From the NCBI GenBank assembly GCA_036703255.1, contig DATNPL010000208.1:1-64000 (forward strand): a stretch of DNA of 64,000 nucleotides, written 5' to 3'. The notes under the pieces are model-generated. The model was not told where the DNA came from. It saw nothing but the letters and a program-made list of their open reading frames with translations, and ran no database searches. This document shows positions 18,779 to 27,091 of the stretch, piece by piece. The stretch is from Drouetiella sp036703255. GTDB taxonomy: Bacteria > Cyanobacteriota > Cyanobacteriia > Elainellales > Elainellaceae. A program made the translations under genes and the position numbers. How positions within the stretch are numbered: position 1 is the stretch's first letter; every line of letters starts with the position of its first letter.

Positions 18779-18950
18779 CACCGACTCAACGAGTTAATGA
18801 AGACTAAGAGAGCGATCGTCCAACTCAAACCTGCCTGGAGTTGTAGAGGGCATTAGAATAATCAAGCGTCGATTTGCTCCATCAATTGCTAGTTAACATT
18901 GAGGAAGATCGTTTGGTTCAAACTCTAGTCTGCCCCACTCAACCGACATC

Positions 18951-20330
18951 ATGGCTGACTCTTCTCTCCGATCGCTGAACGGCTCTCTGAACTCTCCTTA
19001 CTGGCTCCGTCGCATTTGGGGACTGCGCTTCATCTTTCGTCCGTTTGAAACCCTGGATGCCCGTGCCAAAGCCTATGGCGATGACTACCAGGTTTCTGCG
19101 CCTGACTCCAAACCAGTCCTAATCTACTTCAGCAGCCCTGAAGCGCTCGAAGATATCTTTACAGCTAAACCTGAGCAACTGAGCGCTGGACGGGGCAATC
19201 AAATTCTCAAATTTCTTTTGGGTGAGCACGGCATTGTCTTACTCGAGGGCAAAGCCCATCAGCGCCAACGTCAGCTTTTGATGCCTCTTTTTCACGGCGA
19301 TCGGATGCGCTCCTATGCTCAGGTGATCCAGGACATTACAGAGCAGGTCATGCGTCCCTGGACGATCGGCACGACTTTCGCGGTACGCCCGGTGATGCAG
19401 GCGATTTCTTTGCAGGTGATTCTCAAAGCGGTGTTTGGTCTCGATAGTGGACAGCGCTACGACCAGTTGCGGCAGGTTCTGTGCCAGATGCTGGATGTCT
19501 TCGGCTCGCCTGTGGGTGCGATGCTATTGTTCTATCCATTCTTACAGAAGGACTGGGGAGCCTGGAGTCCTTGGGGAAGGTTCCTGCGTCTGCGGCAACA
19601 GGTAGATGACCTAATCTATGCCGAGATTAGCGATCGCCACACTCAACCCAACGCAGAGAGAACGGATATTTTGTCTCTGCTGATGGCAGCGCGTGATCCA
19701 GAGGGGCAGCCGCTGAGCGATGTTGAATTGCGCGATGAATTGATCACCCTGCTGTTTGCAGGGCACGAGACAACGGCATCGGCTTTAGCTTGGGCGCTGT
19801 ACTGGATTACCTATTTACCGGATGTTCGCACTCAACTTCTGGCAGAAATAGATGCACTGGACGACAAGGCTAATCTAGATCCTATGACGATCGCCCGGTT
19901 ACCCTATCTCAGCGCCATTTGCCAGGAAACGCTGCGCCTTTACCCGATCGCCATTAGCGCTTTTCCGCGCGTGGTCAAGCAGCCAATGACTGTTGCAGGT
20001 TATGCCCTAGAACCGGGTACGGTGATCATGCCCTCGATTTATCTGGCGCATCACCGGGCGGCAGTCTATCCCGAACCAAAGCAGTTTAGACCAGAGCGGT
20101 TTTTAGAGCGACAGTTTTCACCTTATGAGTATCTGCCGTTTGGTGGGGGCGATCGGCGGTGTATTGGCTCTGCCTTTGCGCTATTTGAAATGAAGCTGGT
20201 CTTGTTTGAATTGGCGTCAAAGATGGAAATGACAATAGCCAACTCCCAGCCGATCCGACCGATTCGTCGCGGCCTGACGATGGCTCCCTCAGATCAACTC
20301 CGGATGCATGTTCGGGTTAAGAATCTCTAG
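18951..20330 (+). CDS. Cytochrome P450 (CYP110-like)
   Basis: 459 aa, a normal bacterial P450 length. The I-helix AGHETTASA lies near residue 265, the ExxR motif ETLR near 325, the PERF motif near 380 and the heme loop FGGGDRRCIG with Cys404 as axial ligand. The N-terminus (PYWLRRIWGLRFIFRPFETLDARA) resembles CYP110 enzymes of cyanobacteria, which hydroxylate fatty acids or terpenes. No redox partner gene is adjacent. It overlaps the converging small gene at 20317 by 14 bases. Family firm, substrate unknown. Confidence 0.92.
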   Translation: MADSSLRSLNGSLNSPYWLRRIWGLRFIFRPFETLDARAKAYGDDYQVSAPDSKPVLIYFSSPEALEDIFTAKPEQLSAGRGNQILKFLLGEHGIVLLEGKAHQRQRQLLMPLFHGDRMRSYAQVIQDITEQVMRPWTIGTTFAVRPVMQAISLQVILKAVFGLDSGQRYDQLRQVLCQMLDVFGSPVGAMLLFYPFLQKDWGAWSPWGRFLRLRQQVDDLIYAEISDRHTQPNAERTDILSLLMAARDPEGQPLSDVELRDELITLLFAGHETTASALAWALYWITYLPDVRTQLLAEIDALDDKANLDPMTIARLPYLSAICQETLRLYPIAISAFPRVVKQPMTVAGYALEPGTVIMPSIYLAHHRAAVYPEPKQFRPERFLERQFSPYEYLPFGGGDRRCIGSAFALFEMKLVLFELASKMEMTIANSQPIRPIRRGLTMAPSDQLRMHVRVKNL

Positions 20331-20502
20331 GTGGAGATAGCCCATCTTCCTTTTCTTGCTGCTCAATTCCTCGACGCAGTAGAAACCGTATCGCTCTGTT
20401 CAGCGACATCTCAGCCAAGAACGGGTTTGTCTTTTGCAATTGTTCAATTCGCTCTCTCAGGTCTGAAAGATCTACTGTGAGGCGATCGCGTTTATCTGCC
20501 AT
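20317..20502 (-). CDS. Small ribbon-helix-helix-like protein
   Basis: 61 aa. DRLTVDLSDLRERIEQLQKTNPF followed by MSLNRAIRFLLRRGIEQQ looks like a ribbon-helix-helix fold, with one strand and two helices, as in plasmid and antitoxin-type repressors. It is divergent from the gene at 20682, and the space between them contains a perfect 14-bp palindrome (20538-20572) that it may bind. The 3' end overlaps the P450 gene tail to tail. Fold call moderate; it could be the antitoxin-like half of an unrecognised pair. Confidence 0.6.
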   Translation of the reverse strand: MADKRDRLTVDLSDLRERIEQLQKTNPFLAEMSLNRAIRFLLRRGIEQQEKEDGLSPPRDS

Positions 20503-20537
20503 CCTCCAAAAATACTTGGTCTCGCCTCTCTAAATCT

Positions 20538-20572
20538 GTTTGTCACCAAAAATAACCGTTTTGGTGACAAAC
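20538..20572. promoter_or_regulatory. 14-bp perfect palindrome between divergent small genes
   Basis: GTTTGTCACCAAAA (20538-20551) and TTTTGGTGACAAAC (20559-20572) are exact reverse complements around ATAACCG. It lies 36 bases upstream of the RHH-like gene and 110 bases upstream of the gene at 20682. The size and symmetry suit a dimeric repressor operator serving both directions. Confidence 0.65.
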
Positions 20573-20681
20573 ATGATATGTTGAGTTTTTAGGAAGGTGC
20601 AGTTGGATTGAGTTCGATCGCCATCGAAACGCCATCCGAAGCAGCATCTCTCTATCAATCTATTCTCTCATCAAAAATATT

Positions 20682-21002
20682 ATGGTAGGCAGAAACCCAA
20701 TCTCAATTCCCCCTGTAACCCTTCCAGAACAAATACCTGAAACGCTTCCAGAACCAAGATTTCAGTTAGGGCAGCAAGTACGGTGGAGTTGCGTGCCCAG
20801 TCAAGACTTTGGACGTGTCCTTGGCATTGTTTTTGGCTCTGAGGGCAGCGTGCGGGCACTGGGGTATCACTATGCGATCGCTTTAGACTCAAGCAGCCCC
20901 TCTTGCAGCGACGGCATTATGAGTGATTGGGGGTTTGAGGACGACTTGGAGTTGTTCATCCTTAGCCAGCCAGCAGAGGATCACCCGGAGGACTCGCAGT
21001 GA
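20682..21002 (+). CDS. Hypothetical cyanobacterial protein
   Basis: 106 aa; not assigned to a family. A Pro-rich start (IPPVTLPEQIPETLPEPRF) precedes a compact domain (LGQQVRWSCVPSQDFGRVLGIVFG) that reads like a small beta barrel, and an acidic tail (EDDLELF...EDHPEDSQ). It overlaps the next gene by four bases (GTGA), so the two are translationally coupled. The palindrome at 20538 lies in its promoter region. Confidence 0.6.
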   Translation: MVGRNPISIPPVTLPEQIPETLPEPRFQLGQQVRWSCVPSQDFGRVLGIVFGSEGSVRALGYHYAIALDSSSPSCSDGIMSDWGFEDDLELFILSQPAEDHPEDSQ

Positions 21003-21298
21003 AACGCTACCCATCCCAGCGCCAGTGGGAGCTATTTCGACTTTATGAGGATTGTCCACCGCCCTTACCGCCAATGATCTTTACTCAACTTTGGGAGATT
21101 TCTTACCAAGAACTGAGCTATCTAACAGGAGCCTCGCGCAGCACTGTGGAACATTGGTTTTCCTCAGGGGACAGCAAACGAGAACCCGCTGAACGATTTT
21201 GCCGCCGCTTGGCTGAAATTCATTTGCTCTGGAGCCACACCGAACGGATTAAACCCAGCCTGATTCAATCTTGGTGCCGATTGGGGCGAGGACTCTAA
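20999..21298 (+). CDS. Helix-turn-helix protein
   Basis: 99 aa from GTG 20999, whose GTGA overlaps the stop of the preceding gene. Residues 30-70 hold a HTH (ISYQELSYLTGASRSTVEHWFSSG) followed by basic helices (REPAERFCRRLAEIHLLW). Likely a DNA-binding partner of the preceding small protein. Two stem-loops with a T-tract follow at 21361-21409. Confidence 0.62.
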   Translation: MKRYPSQRQWELFRLYEDCPPPLPPMIFTQLWEISYQELSYLTGASRSTVEHWFSSGDSKREPAERFCRRLAEIHLLWSHTERIKPSLIQSWCRLGRGL

Positions 21299-21360
21299 TA
21301 CCCCAGATTCTTATCCTCTTGTTCCTTCTCAGTTGCTAACCCTTGACGCTCTCCCTAATT

Positions 21361-21409
21361 GCTGTCAGCCTGACAGCTTTTTGTTGCCCTCCACGACGAG
21401 GGCTTTTTT
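21361..21409 (+). terminator. Tandem stem-loops ending in a T-tract, before the HNH genes
   Basis: GCTGTCA/TGACAGC (21361-21377) followed by TTTTT, then GCCCTC/GAGGGC (21386-21403) followed by TTTTTT. It can end the 20682-21298 unit. An arrangement of the same shape lies at 56312-56359 upstream of another mobile-type gene, so an attenuator-like leader is also possible. Confidence 0.65.
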
Positions 21410-21444
21410 AATGGAATTTATCCCGATTAAATTTGCCAAGTGAC

Positions 21445-21990
21445 ATGCCTAAGCCGATCGCCTATGAAATTATCCCAGTGATGATGCTTTACACAGCACA
21501 ACATCGACGGAACTTTCCATACCGCATTACAGACCAAGGCTGCTTTGAACGCCTCAGCACCACGAGCGATCGCAGCTGGAACTATAGCCTGACCACCCTT
21601 GATGGAGAGAAGGTGATGCTTCACCGACTCGCTTTGGCAGGGAAACTGGGACGACCCATAGCGCCGGGGTATTGGGCTTGCCACACTTGTGATAATCCAC
21701 GCTGCATCAATCCAGATCATCTTTTCGAGGGACGACCCCAGGATAATACTCAAGATTGCTTACAGAAGGGACGGCGCAACACCTACCGCATTCCACCTAT
21801 GCCCGGATCTCAGAACCCAACCAGCAAATTGACGGAAGCCGATGTGGAATTGATTTGGCTGCTGCTAAAGGCGAACCTTCCTCACTCGGCGATCGCGGCT
21901 CTCTTTGGGGTACATAAATCGCTAATCTCGCACATTAAACGCGGCAAGGCCTGGTCACACCTCAAGCCCAGCACTGATGAATCGATATGA
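21445..21990 (+). CDS. HNH endonuclease with C-terminal HTH (copy 1)
   Basis: About 181 aa from ATG 21445; a TTG at 21433 would add four residues. HNH_3-type core at about 55-95: VMLHRLALAGKLGRP, GYWACHTCDNPRCINPDHLFEG, then DNTQDCLQKGRR. The C-terminal half (SKLTEADVELIWLLL, AIAALFGVHKSLISHIKRG) is a HTH of the kind attached to homing-type nucleases. It overlaps the next gene, a clear paralogue, by 14 bases. Probably a phage- or intron-type free-standing nuclease; target unknown. Confidence 0.85.
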   Translation: MPKPIAYEIIPVMMLYTAQHRRNFPYRITDQGCFERLSTTSDRSWNYSLTTLDGEKVMLHRLALAGKLGRPIAPGYWACHTCDNPRCINPDHLFEGRPQDNTQDCLQKGRRNTYRIPPMPGSQNPTSKLTEADVELIWLLLKANLPHSAIAALFGVHKSLISHIKRGKAWSHLKPSTDESI

Positions 21991-22519
21991 ACTAGGACAG
22001 GCGATTCGCTTGACCTACCAGGGATGCGTCCGAGTTTTGCCGTTTGAAATCGATGCCCAGGGATGCATGATTTACATTGGCCAGCGTAAAGGAAAAGCGG
22101 TGAAATACCCGACTGTCACCATCCACGCACAGATCTATATGATCCATCGCTTAATGCTGGTAGCGAAATTGGAGCGTGAGATTCGCGCTGGCTATTGGGC
22201 TTGCCATTCCTGCGATAATGCATATTGCATTAATCCTGAGCATTTAAGCGAATGCACGCCTGCTGAGAATTTACAAGATAGCTTGATGCGAAGTGGGCGA
22301 AGGCAGGTTCCTCCAAAGCCCACTAAAGGCTCTCTGAATCACAACAGCAAGCTTACCGAAAGTGACATTCCCAAGATTCGGAAACTTTTAGACCAGGGTA
22401 CCTCTCAACGGGTGATCGCCGCGCAGTTCAATGTCTCCCCCAGTTTAATTGGGCTCATCAAGAATAATCAGATTTGGCAGCACGTCCGTGAAACGTTGGA
22501 GAGTCATGATAACGATTGA
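21977..22519 (+). CDS. HNH endonuclease with C-terminal HTH (copy 2)
   Basis: 180 aa with the same architecture as the gene it overlaps: MIHRLMLVAKLERE, GYWACHSCDNAYCINPEHLSEC, ENLQDSLMRSGRR, then a HTH (IAAQFNVSPSLIGLIKN). Core His and Asn residues are present in both copies, so both look active. The copies have diverged to moderate similarity, so the duplication is not recent. The first 20 residues differ fully. Confidence 0.85.
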   Translation: MNRYELGQAIRLTYQGCVRVLPFEIDAQGCMIYIGQRKGKAVKYPTVTIHAQIYMIHRLMLVAKLEREIRAGYWACHSCDNAYCINPEHLSECTPAENLQDSLMRSGRRQVPPKPTKGSLNHNSKLTESDIPKIRKLLDQGTSQRVIAAQFNVSPSLIGLIKNNQIWQHVRETLESHDND

Positions 22520-22685
22520 GCGGCATCTTTCAGATAGCGTCCAGCTCTACTACCCGCCGATCGCTTGTTTGCATTTTATGGGAGCGTGATACTGCTTTTC
22601 TATTAAATGACTCCACGCTGAGACTTAAGACATTCCTGCTGCCGATCGGATTTAAGGTTGTGGAATGGCTGCCGATGAGCCGGAG

Positions 22686-23873
22686 CTAGGTCAGGATTGA
22701 TTCCGCTTCTCCACCCTGGGTGATCCGTAGCCACATCGGCAGTTGAGTGTCGCCACCGCCCTCAATTCGCTCTAACGCGGTCATCATCTCAACCCGCACA
22801 TCAAATTCAGCTTCACGCTCGATCGCCTGACGTAAAGCATCCACTGCCGTGAGATCGCCCATTTCATTGAGGAATCGAGCCGCTCTCCAACGCACCAGCT
22901 TAGAGGGGTCTGCCAAGGCTTTACCCATTGTCGCCCTTGCACAGATATCGCCCAAATCGCTCAAGGCATCCCCTGCCGTTCGCCGCACCAGAGCGGATGG
23001 GTCGGTCAGGACAACTCGACATAACGGCTCAACCGCAGCAAGTCTGCCACTGGCACCGAGGAGTGCAGCTGCCCAGCGCCGAATTGTACTCTGCTCATCC
23101 TCCAACATGGCCAGAATCAGAGGAAAGGTGTCAGCCGTCACTTCAGTCTGTTGGAGGGCTTTGAGTCGATGTTTCCAGTTCGGGTGCTGCAATTCAGCGA
23201 TCAGGGATTGCTGGAGGGCGGCATGGCTAGCTGGCTCAGGTTTTCGCTCTTGAGAAATGGCAATGGCTGCCATTCGAGCCAACTCGTCTTCGTCAATCAG
23301 GCTGGCAATCTCATCAGCGACAAGTTGTGCCACTTCATCGAGAGAACCTGCTGGAGATTGATAGGGTTCCCATTGACGCTCAGCCACGTAATTGGCTTGA
23401 GTCGCTTGAACGACCCGTTGGAGCGCTTGATTGAACCGCTCTGGCAACGCCACTCTAGCCTGTTGCCCATCCGCAGCGGTGGCGCGCACCTGCACCGGAA
23501 TGGCGCGAAATACCTGAACGGCAACCTCAACCTGACCTAAGTTGGCGGCACTCTGAACTTGACTTTGCGCCTGAGGCGGGGCGACCTGAGCGAGCAGTTT
23601 GGCGTCGGCTTCCTGAGCCACTCCAATAAGACGGGCAGCTTGAGCGAGTATCGGCTGCCACTCAGCGTTTCCTTGGCGGGTCAAGGTGATGAAATCCTGT
23701 ACGAAGAAGACAGATTGCACGGCTTCAATGGTCAGTAACTGCTGAGCCAGAACGGGTGCCTCCGTCTGATTTCCGCCTTTGTCAAACGTCAGTGCTTTAG
23801 TGCTAATCACCCCATTGAGATTAAGCTTGATGCAGTTTGGGCTGGGAGTGGTTTCGATCGAGAACAGTTGCAT
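22686..23873 (-). CDS. Nfu_N domain plus HEAT-repeat protein (CvfC-like)
   Basis: 395 aa. Residues 1-90 match the Nfu/NifU N-terminal domain (TTPSPNCIKLNLNGVI, VQSVFFVQDFITLTR). The rest, from about 210 to 375, is PBS-lyase/HEAT repeats (WKHRLKALQQTEV, IRRWAAALLGASGR, LVRRTAGDALSDLG, LVRWRAARFLNEMG). This domain pair is known from the conserved virulence factor C family and cyanobacterial relatives. The Nfu_N part has no cluster-binding Cys pair, so the protein is a scaffold or adaptor rather than an iron-sulfur carrier. It diverges from the FAD oxidoreductase gene across a 198-base region. Confidence 0.82.
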   Translation of the reverse strand: MQLFSIETTPSPNCIKLNLNGVISTKALTFDKGGNQTEAPVLAQQLLTIEAVQSVFFVQDFITLTRQGNAEWQPILAQAARLIGVAQEADAKLLAQVAPPQAQSQVQSAANLGQVEVAVQVFRAIPVQVRATAADGQQARVALPERFNQALQRVVQATQANYVAERQWEPYQSPAGSLDEVAQLVADEIASLIDEDELARMAAIAISQERKPEPASHAALQQSLIAELQHPNWKHRLKALQQTEVTADTFPLILAMLEDEQSTIRRWAAALLGASGRLAAVEPLCRVVLTDPSALVRRTAGDALSDLGDICARATMGKALADPSKLVRWRAARFLNEMGDLTAVDALRQAIEREAEFDVRVEMMTALERIEGGGDTQLPMWLRITQGGEAESILT

Positions 23874-24071
23874 CGCCTCATCCTTAACTTGTCAGGATTA
23901 AACAGCCACAGCCTGATGAATCTGATTTCAGGAGCAGTGACTTCAGTTTGATCCTAACCTGCTGGAATCTGTTAAGGTGCCACCATCAATAGAACAGCTA
24001 TTTTCTGAGGTTGGCGACTTTAGCCACAGGATTGATTTGCATCGAGGCTTCGTTCTGTAAGAGCCCTGCTC

Positions 24072-25433
24072 ATGAACCTAGATCACGCAGTTGTTATCGG
24101 TGCCAGCATATCAGGGCTACTGACAGCCCGCGTCCTGAGTGACTACTTTAGGCAAGTCACCCTGCTCGATCGCGACTCTTTACCAACCAGTGCTGCACAT
24201 CGTCAGGGAGTTCCTCAAGGTTGTCACCTGCATGTCTTGCAAGCCAAAGGGGAACAAATCCTGTCACAATTCTTTCCAGGTCTGGAGATTGAGCTACTCC
24301 AAGCTGGGGCAACCAGGCTGGATCTGGGCAGCGATTTATTCTGGTATCAGTATGGAGGATATAGGGTTCGCTTCAACAGCGGCATTACGGCACTTTGTTT
24401 GAGCCGACCTTTACTAGAAGCTAGTGTACGCCGCCGCGTTCTAACACTCCAGAATCTAACCTGCCTTGAGCGGTGCGCGGTTCAAGGTCTGGTTGCCCAT
24501 GAGGATCGATCGCGTGTGACAGGGGTAAGGATACAACAGCGATCTGAAGGTTTACCCGAAGAAACGTTGGCAGCAGACCTGGTCGTGGATGCCAGCGGAC
24601 GCGGTTCTAGAACTCCCACTTGGCTAGAAGCTCTGGGATATTCAAGACCCCAAGAAACAGTTATTAAAGTAGGGGTGGGCTACACCACTCGCATCTACCA
24701 ACAGAAGGCTCAAGCTCTTTCCCAAGCTAAAGCGGTATTCATTCCGCCTGTACCGCCGCAGGGCAAACGCGGAGGAGGATTATTCCCGATCGAAGGTGAC
24801 CGCTGGATTGTGACGTTGGTTGGTTGGTTCGGAGATCATGCACCGACTGAAGAACAAGGATTTCTGAATTATGCCAGGAGTCTTGCCTGTCAGGATATCT
24901 ACAAGGCGATAAGTCAGACAGAGCCTCTGAGCGCTTTCACCACCCACAGGTTTCCTTCTAACTTGCGTCGTCACTATGAGCAACTGCAACGCTTTCCAGC
25001 CGGATATTTGGTGATAGGTGATGCTATCTGTAGCTTCAATCCAGCCTATGGACAAGGTATGTCAGCCAGCGCTCTGACGGCCGCAGCACTCGATCGCTGT
25101 TTACAGGCAGCGAGCAGACGCAACACCTGGCATCGCCTTGCCCAAGATTATTTCCAAAGTGCAGCCGAAGCTATCAGCAATCCTTGGAGGGTAACTGTGG
25201 GTGAAGACTTTCGTTTTCCAGAAGTGGAGGGTGCTAAACCCATTGGAACAGATTGGATCAATGGGTATATGGCAAATCTGCAAAAAACAACGTTGCGTGA
25301 CCCTGAGATCTCGCGCACCTTACTTCAAGTCATGACTCTGACGCATTCTCCTAAAATATTGTTCAGCCCCAAAGTGATCCTCCGGGTCATTAAAGATCAT
25401 TGGGAATTCCGATACGCTGAGAGGACTCCCTAA
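24072..25433 (+). CDS. FAD-dependent oxidoreductase (aromatic hydroxylase/geranylgeranyl reductase type)
   Basis: 453 aa. The N-terminal Rossmann motif is VVIGASISGLLTARVL with LLDRD closing the ADP-binding fold. VVDASGRGSRTP is at about 175 and the second FAD motif GYLVIGDAICSFNPAYGQGM at about 310, as in UbiH/tryptophan halogenase-like flavoproteins. The GxGxxG appears as GASISG, which is common in this subfamily. It heads a plus-strand unit with a GNAT gene (17-base gap) and a GST gene. The substrate is not shown by sequence. Confidence 0.85.
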   Translation: MNLDHAVVIGASISGLLTARVLSDYFRQVTLLDRDSLPTSAAHRQGVPQGCHLHVLQAKGEQILSQFFPGLEIELLQAGATRLDLGSDLFWYQYGGYRVRFNSGITALCLSRPLLEASVRRRVLTLQNLTCLERCAVQGLVAHEDRSRVTGVRIQQRSEGLPEETLAADLVVDASGRGSRTPTWLEALGYSRPQETVIKVGVGYTTRIYQQKAQALSQAKAVFIPPVPPQGKRGGGLFPIEGDRWIVTLVGWFGDHAPTEEQGFLNYARSLACQDIYKAISQTEPLSAFTTHRFPSNLRRHYEQLQRFPAGYLVIGDAICSFNPAYGQGMSASALTAAALDRCLQAASRRNTWHRLAQDYFQSAAEAISNPWRVTVGEDFRFPEVEGAKPIGTDWINGYMANLQKTTLRDPEISRTLLQVMTLTHSPKILFSPKVILRVIKDHWEFRYAERTP

Positions 25434-25450
25434 TCTGTCGGCACCTGCTT

Positions 25451-25978
25451 ATGAAGGACTCCATTAGGATTGAACCTGCACACCCTAATGATGCCGCAGT
25501 GATGCTGGCAGTCCACGCCGATGCAGTGCATCAAACGGCTGCCCCCTTCTATCCAGCAGAAGTAATCCAGAGTTGGGCACCTCTGCCCATCACAAGCGAT
25601 CGAGTTCAGCGAGTCGAGCAAAAGTGGATTTTGAATCCAGAGCATCGGACGGTGGTCGCCAAGCAAAACGGTCAGGTTGTGGGCTTTGGTTTTATCGATA
25701 AAAATAGCGAACTGCAAGGGCTGTATGTTCACCCTAGTTGGGGTCAGCGCGGTATTGCCGCCAAAATCTTAGCAGTGCTGGAACAAGAGGCTATTTCGCT
25801 GGGGTTGTTGGGCTTGCAGGTGGATGCTTCGATCAACGCTGAAGCGTTTTACAGCAAGCAGGGATTTGAAACGATCGCCCACGCCACATATCGGCTGGGA
25901 TCGGGGCAAGAAATGGCTTGTGTCAAGATGCGAAAGACTTTAGACGTTGACCACCCTATCTTGGAGAATCCAATCTGA
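25451..25978 (+). CDS. GNAT-family N-acetyltransferase
   Basis: 175 aa. Acetyl-CoA motif A is visible as LQGLYVHPSWGQRGIAAKILAVLE (about 90-112), preceded by GFGFIDKN and followed by LQVDASINAEAFYSKQGFE, the standard GNAT order. Start ATG 25451 is 17 bases after the FAD oxidoreductase. Its TGA overlaps the ATG of the GST gene by one base. Substrate unknown. Confidence 0.87.
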   Translation: MKDSIRIEPAHPNDAAVMLAVHADAVHQTAAPFYPAEVIQSWAPLPITSDRVQRVEQKWILNPEHRTVVAKQNGQVVGFGFIDKNSELQGLYVHPSWGQRGIAAKILAVLEQEAISLGLLGLQVDASINAEAFYSKQGFETIAHATYRLGSGQEMACVKMRKTLDVDHPILENPI

Positions 25979-26649
25979 TGATCATCGTCCACCACTTAAA
26001 CAACTCCCGCTCTCAGCGCGTGCTTTGGCTGCTGGAAGAACTCGGCTTAGAGTACGAGGTGAAGCGCTATGAGCGTGACCCAAAAACTATGCTGGCTCCC
26101 GCATCGCTCCGTCAGGTTCATCCGCTCGGCAAGTCACCCGTGATTACTGATGGTGATCTGGTTTTGGCAGAGTCGGGTGCCATTGTGGAGTACCTCGTCG
26201 ATCGCTATGGGCAAGGACGCCTTGCGCCTCCACCCGGAACGCCAGAGCGGCTGCGCTACACCTACTGGCTACATTATGCAGAAGGGTCTGCCATGCCCCC
26301 ACTGCTGTTGAAGCTGGTGTTCGATCGCCTTGAGCAGCAACCCATGCTATTTCTCATGCGACCTATTGCCCGCGCTATATCCGGCAGCGTCAAAAGCTCG
26401 TTCATTGCCCCTCAGGTTACTCAACACTTAGATTATCTGGAGGCAGAGCTTGGAAAAGCCCTCTGGTTTGTGGGCGATGAGTTTACCGCAGCAGATATTC
26501 AGATGAGCTTCCCGCTGGAAGCCGCTGCGGCGCGGGCAGGTTTGGATGCCAGCCGACCCAAACTGATGGCGTTTCTCGATCGCATTCACAGCCGTCCAGC
26601 CTACCAGAGGGCATTGGAACGGGGCGGCTTGTATGAGCTGCTGAGTTGA
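25978..26649 (+). CDS. Glutathione S-transferase
   Basis: 223 aa. A thioredoxin-like N-terminal domain (NNSRSQRVLWLLEELGLEYE; cis-proline region GKSPVITDGDLVLAESGAIVEYLVDRYG) is followed by a helical C-terminal domain (DEFTAADIQMSFPLEAAAARAG, SRPAYQRALERGG). The SxS near residue 9 can serve as catalytic serine. Last gene of the FAD oxidoreductase-GNAT-GST unit. A hairpin terminator follows at 26665. Confidence 0.9.
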   Translation: MIIVHHLNNSRSQRVLWLLEELGLEYEVKRYERDPKTMLAPASLRQVHPLGKSPVITDGDLVLAESGAIVEYLVDRYGQGRLAPPPGTPERLRYTYWLHYAEGSAMPPLLLKLVFDRLEQQPMLFLMRPIARAISGSVKSSFIAPQVTQHLDYLEAELGKALWFVGDEFTAADIQMSFPLEAAAARAGLDASRPKLMAFLDRIHSRPAYQRALERGGLYELLS

Positions 26650-26664
26650 ACTTGGCTGCTACCT

Positions 26665-26706
26665 GCTGTCGGGAGCGATCGTCAGTTGATCCCGACAGCG
26701 GCTTTT
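26665..26706 (+). terminator. Rho-independent terminator after the GST gene
   Basis: Perfect 10-bp stem GCTGTCGGGA (26665-26674) with TCCCGACAGC (26690-26699), loop of 15 bases, followed by GGCTTTT. It sits between converging genes and can end the plus-strand unit. Confidence 0.7.
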
Positions 26707-26710
26707 AGAT

Positions 26711-27091
26711 TTACACAGTGGCTCTCAATGCATGTAAGCCCACCTGGTTACCTTCGGTATCGAGCACAATGCCAATGAACCCAGGATCGCCGATATCCGT
26801 TTTCGGTACCAAGACTTTGCCCCCCTGAGACTCGACCCGCTCCAATGCTTGCTCTAGATGAGGAACATCTCCTAGATTCAGATAGATTACGGTGCCTAAA
26901 GTGGAGGGCGTGAGTCTTTGGCTCTGAACAATGGCTCCACCCACGCCTGTCTCACTGGCTGGAAAGAACGCCTGCGGCTCTCCCATGAATTCCCCTTTTT
27001 TAATCTCCACCCCCAGTAGAGCACTGTAAAAACTGACGGCGCGATCGAAGTCAGTCGCCGGAATTTCAAACCAATTGATTGCATTTTGCAT
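26711..27091 (-). CDS. VOC/glyoxalase-superfamily protein
   Basis: 126 aa from the ATG at 27091-27089, preceded by GGAG seven bases upstream; a longer frame to 27166 would add 25 hydrophobic residues without such a site. The protein is a single VOC fold: NWFEIPATDFDRAVSFYSALLG, a middle with FFPASETGVGGAIV, and KTDIGDPGFIGIVLDTEGNQVGLH at the end. Members include lyase, dioxygenase and resistance proteins; which applies is not evident. Confidence 0.85.
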   Translation of the reverse strand: MQNAINWFEIPATDFDRAVSFYSALLGVEIKKGEFMGEPQAFFPASETGVGGAIVQSQRLTPSTLGTVIYLNLGDVPHLEQALERVESQGGKVLVPKTDIGDPGFIGIVLDTEGNQVGLHALRATV

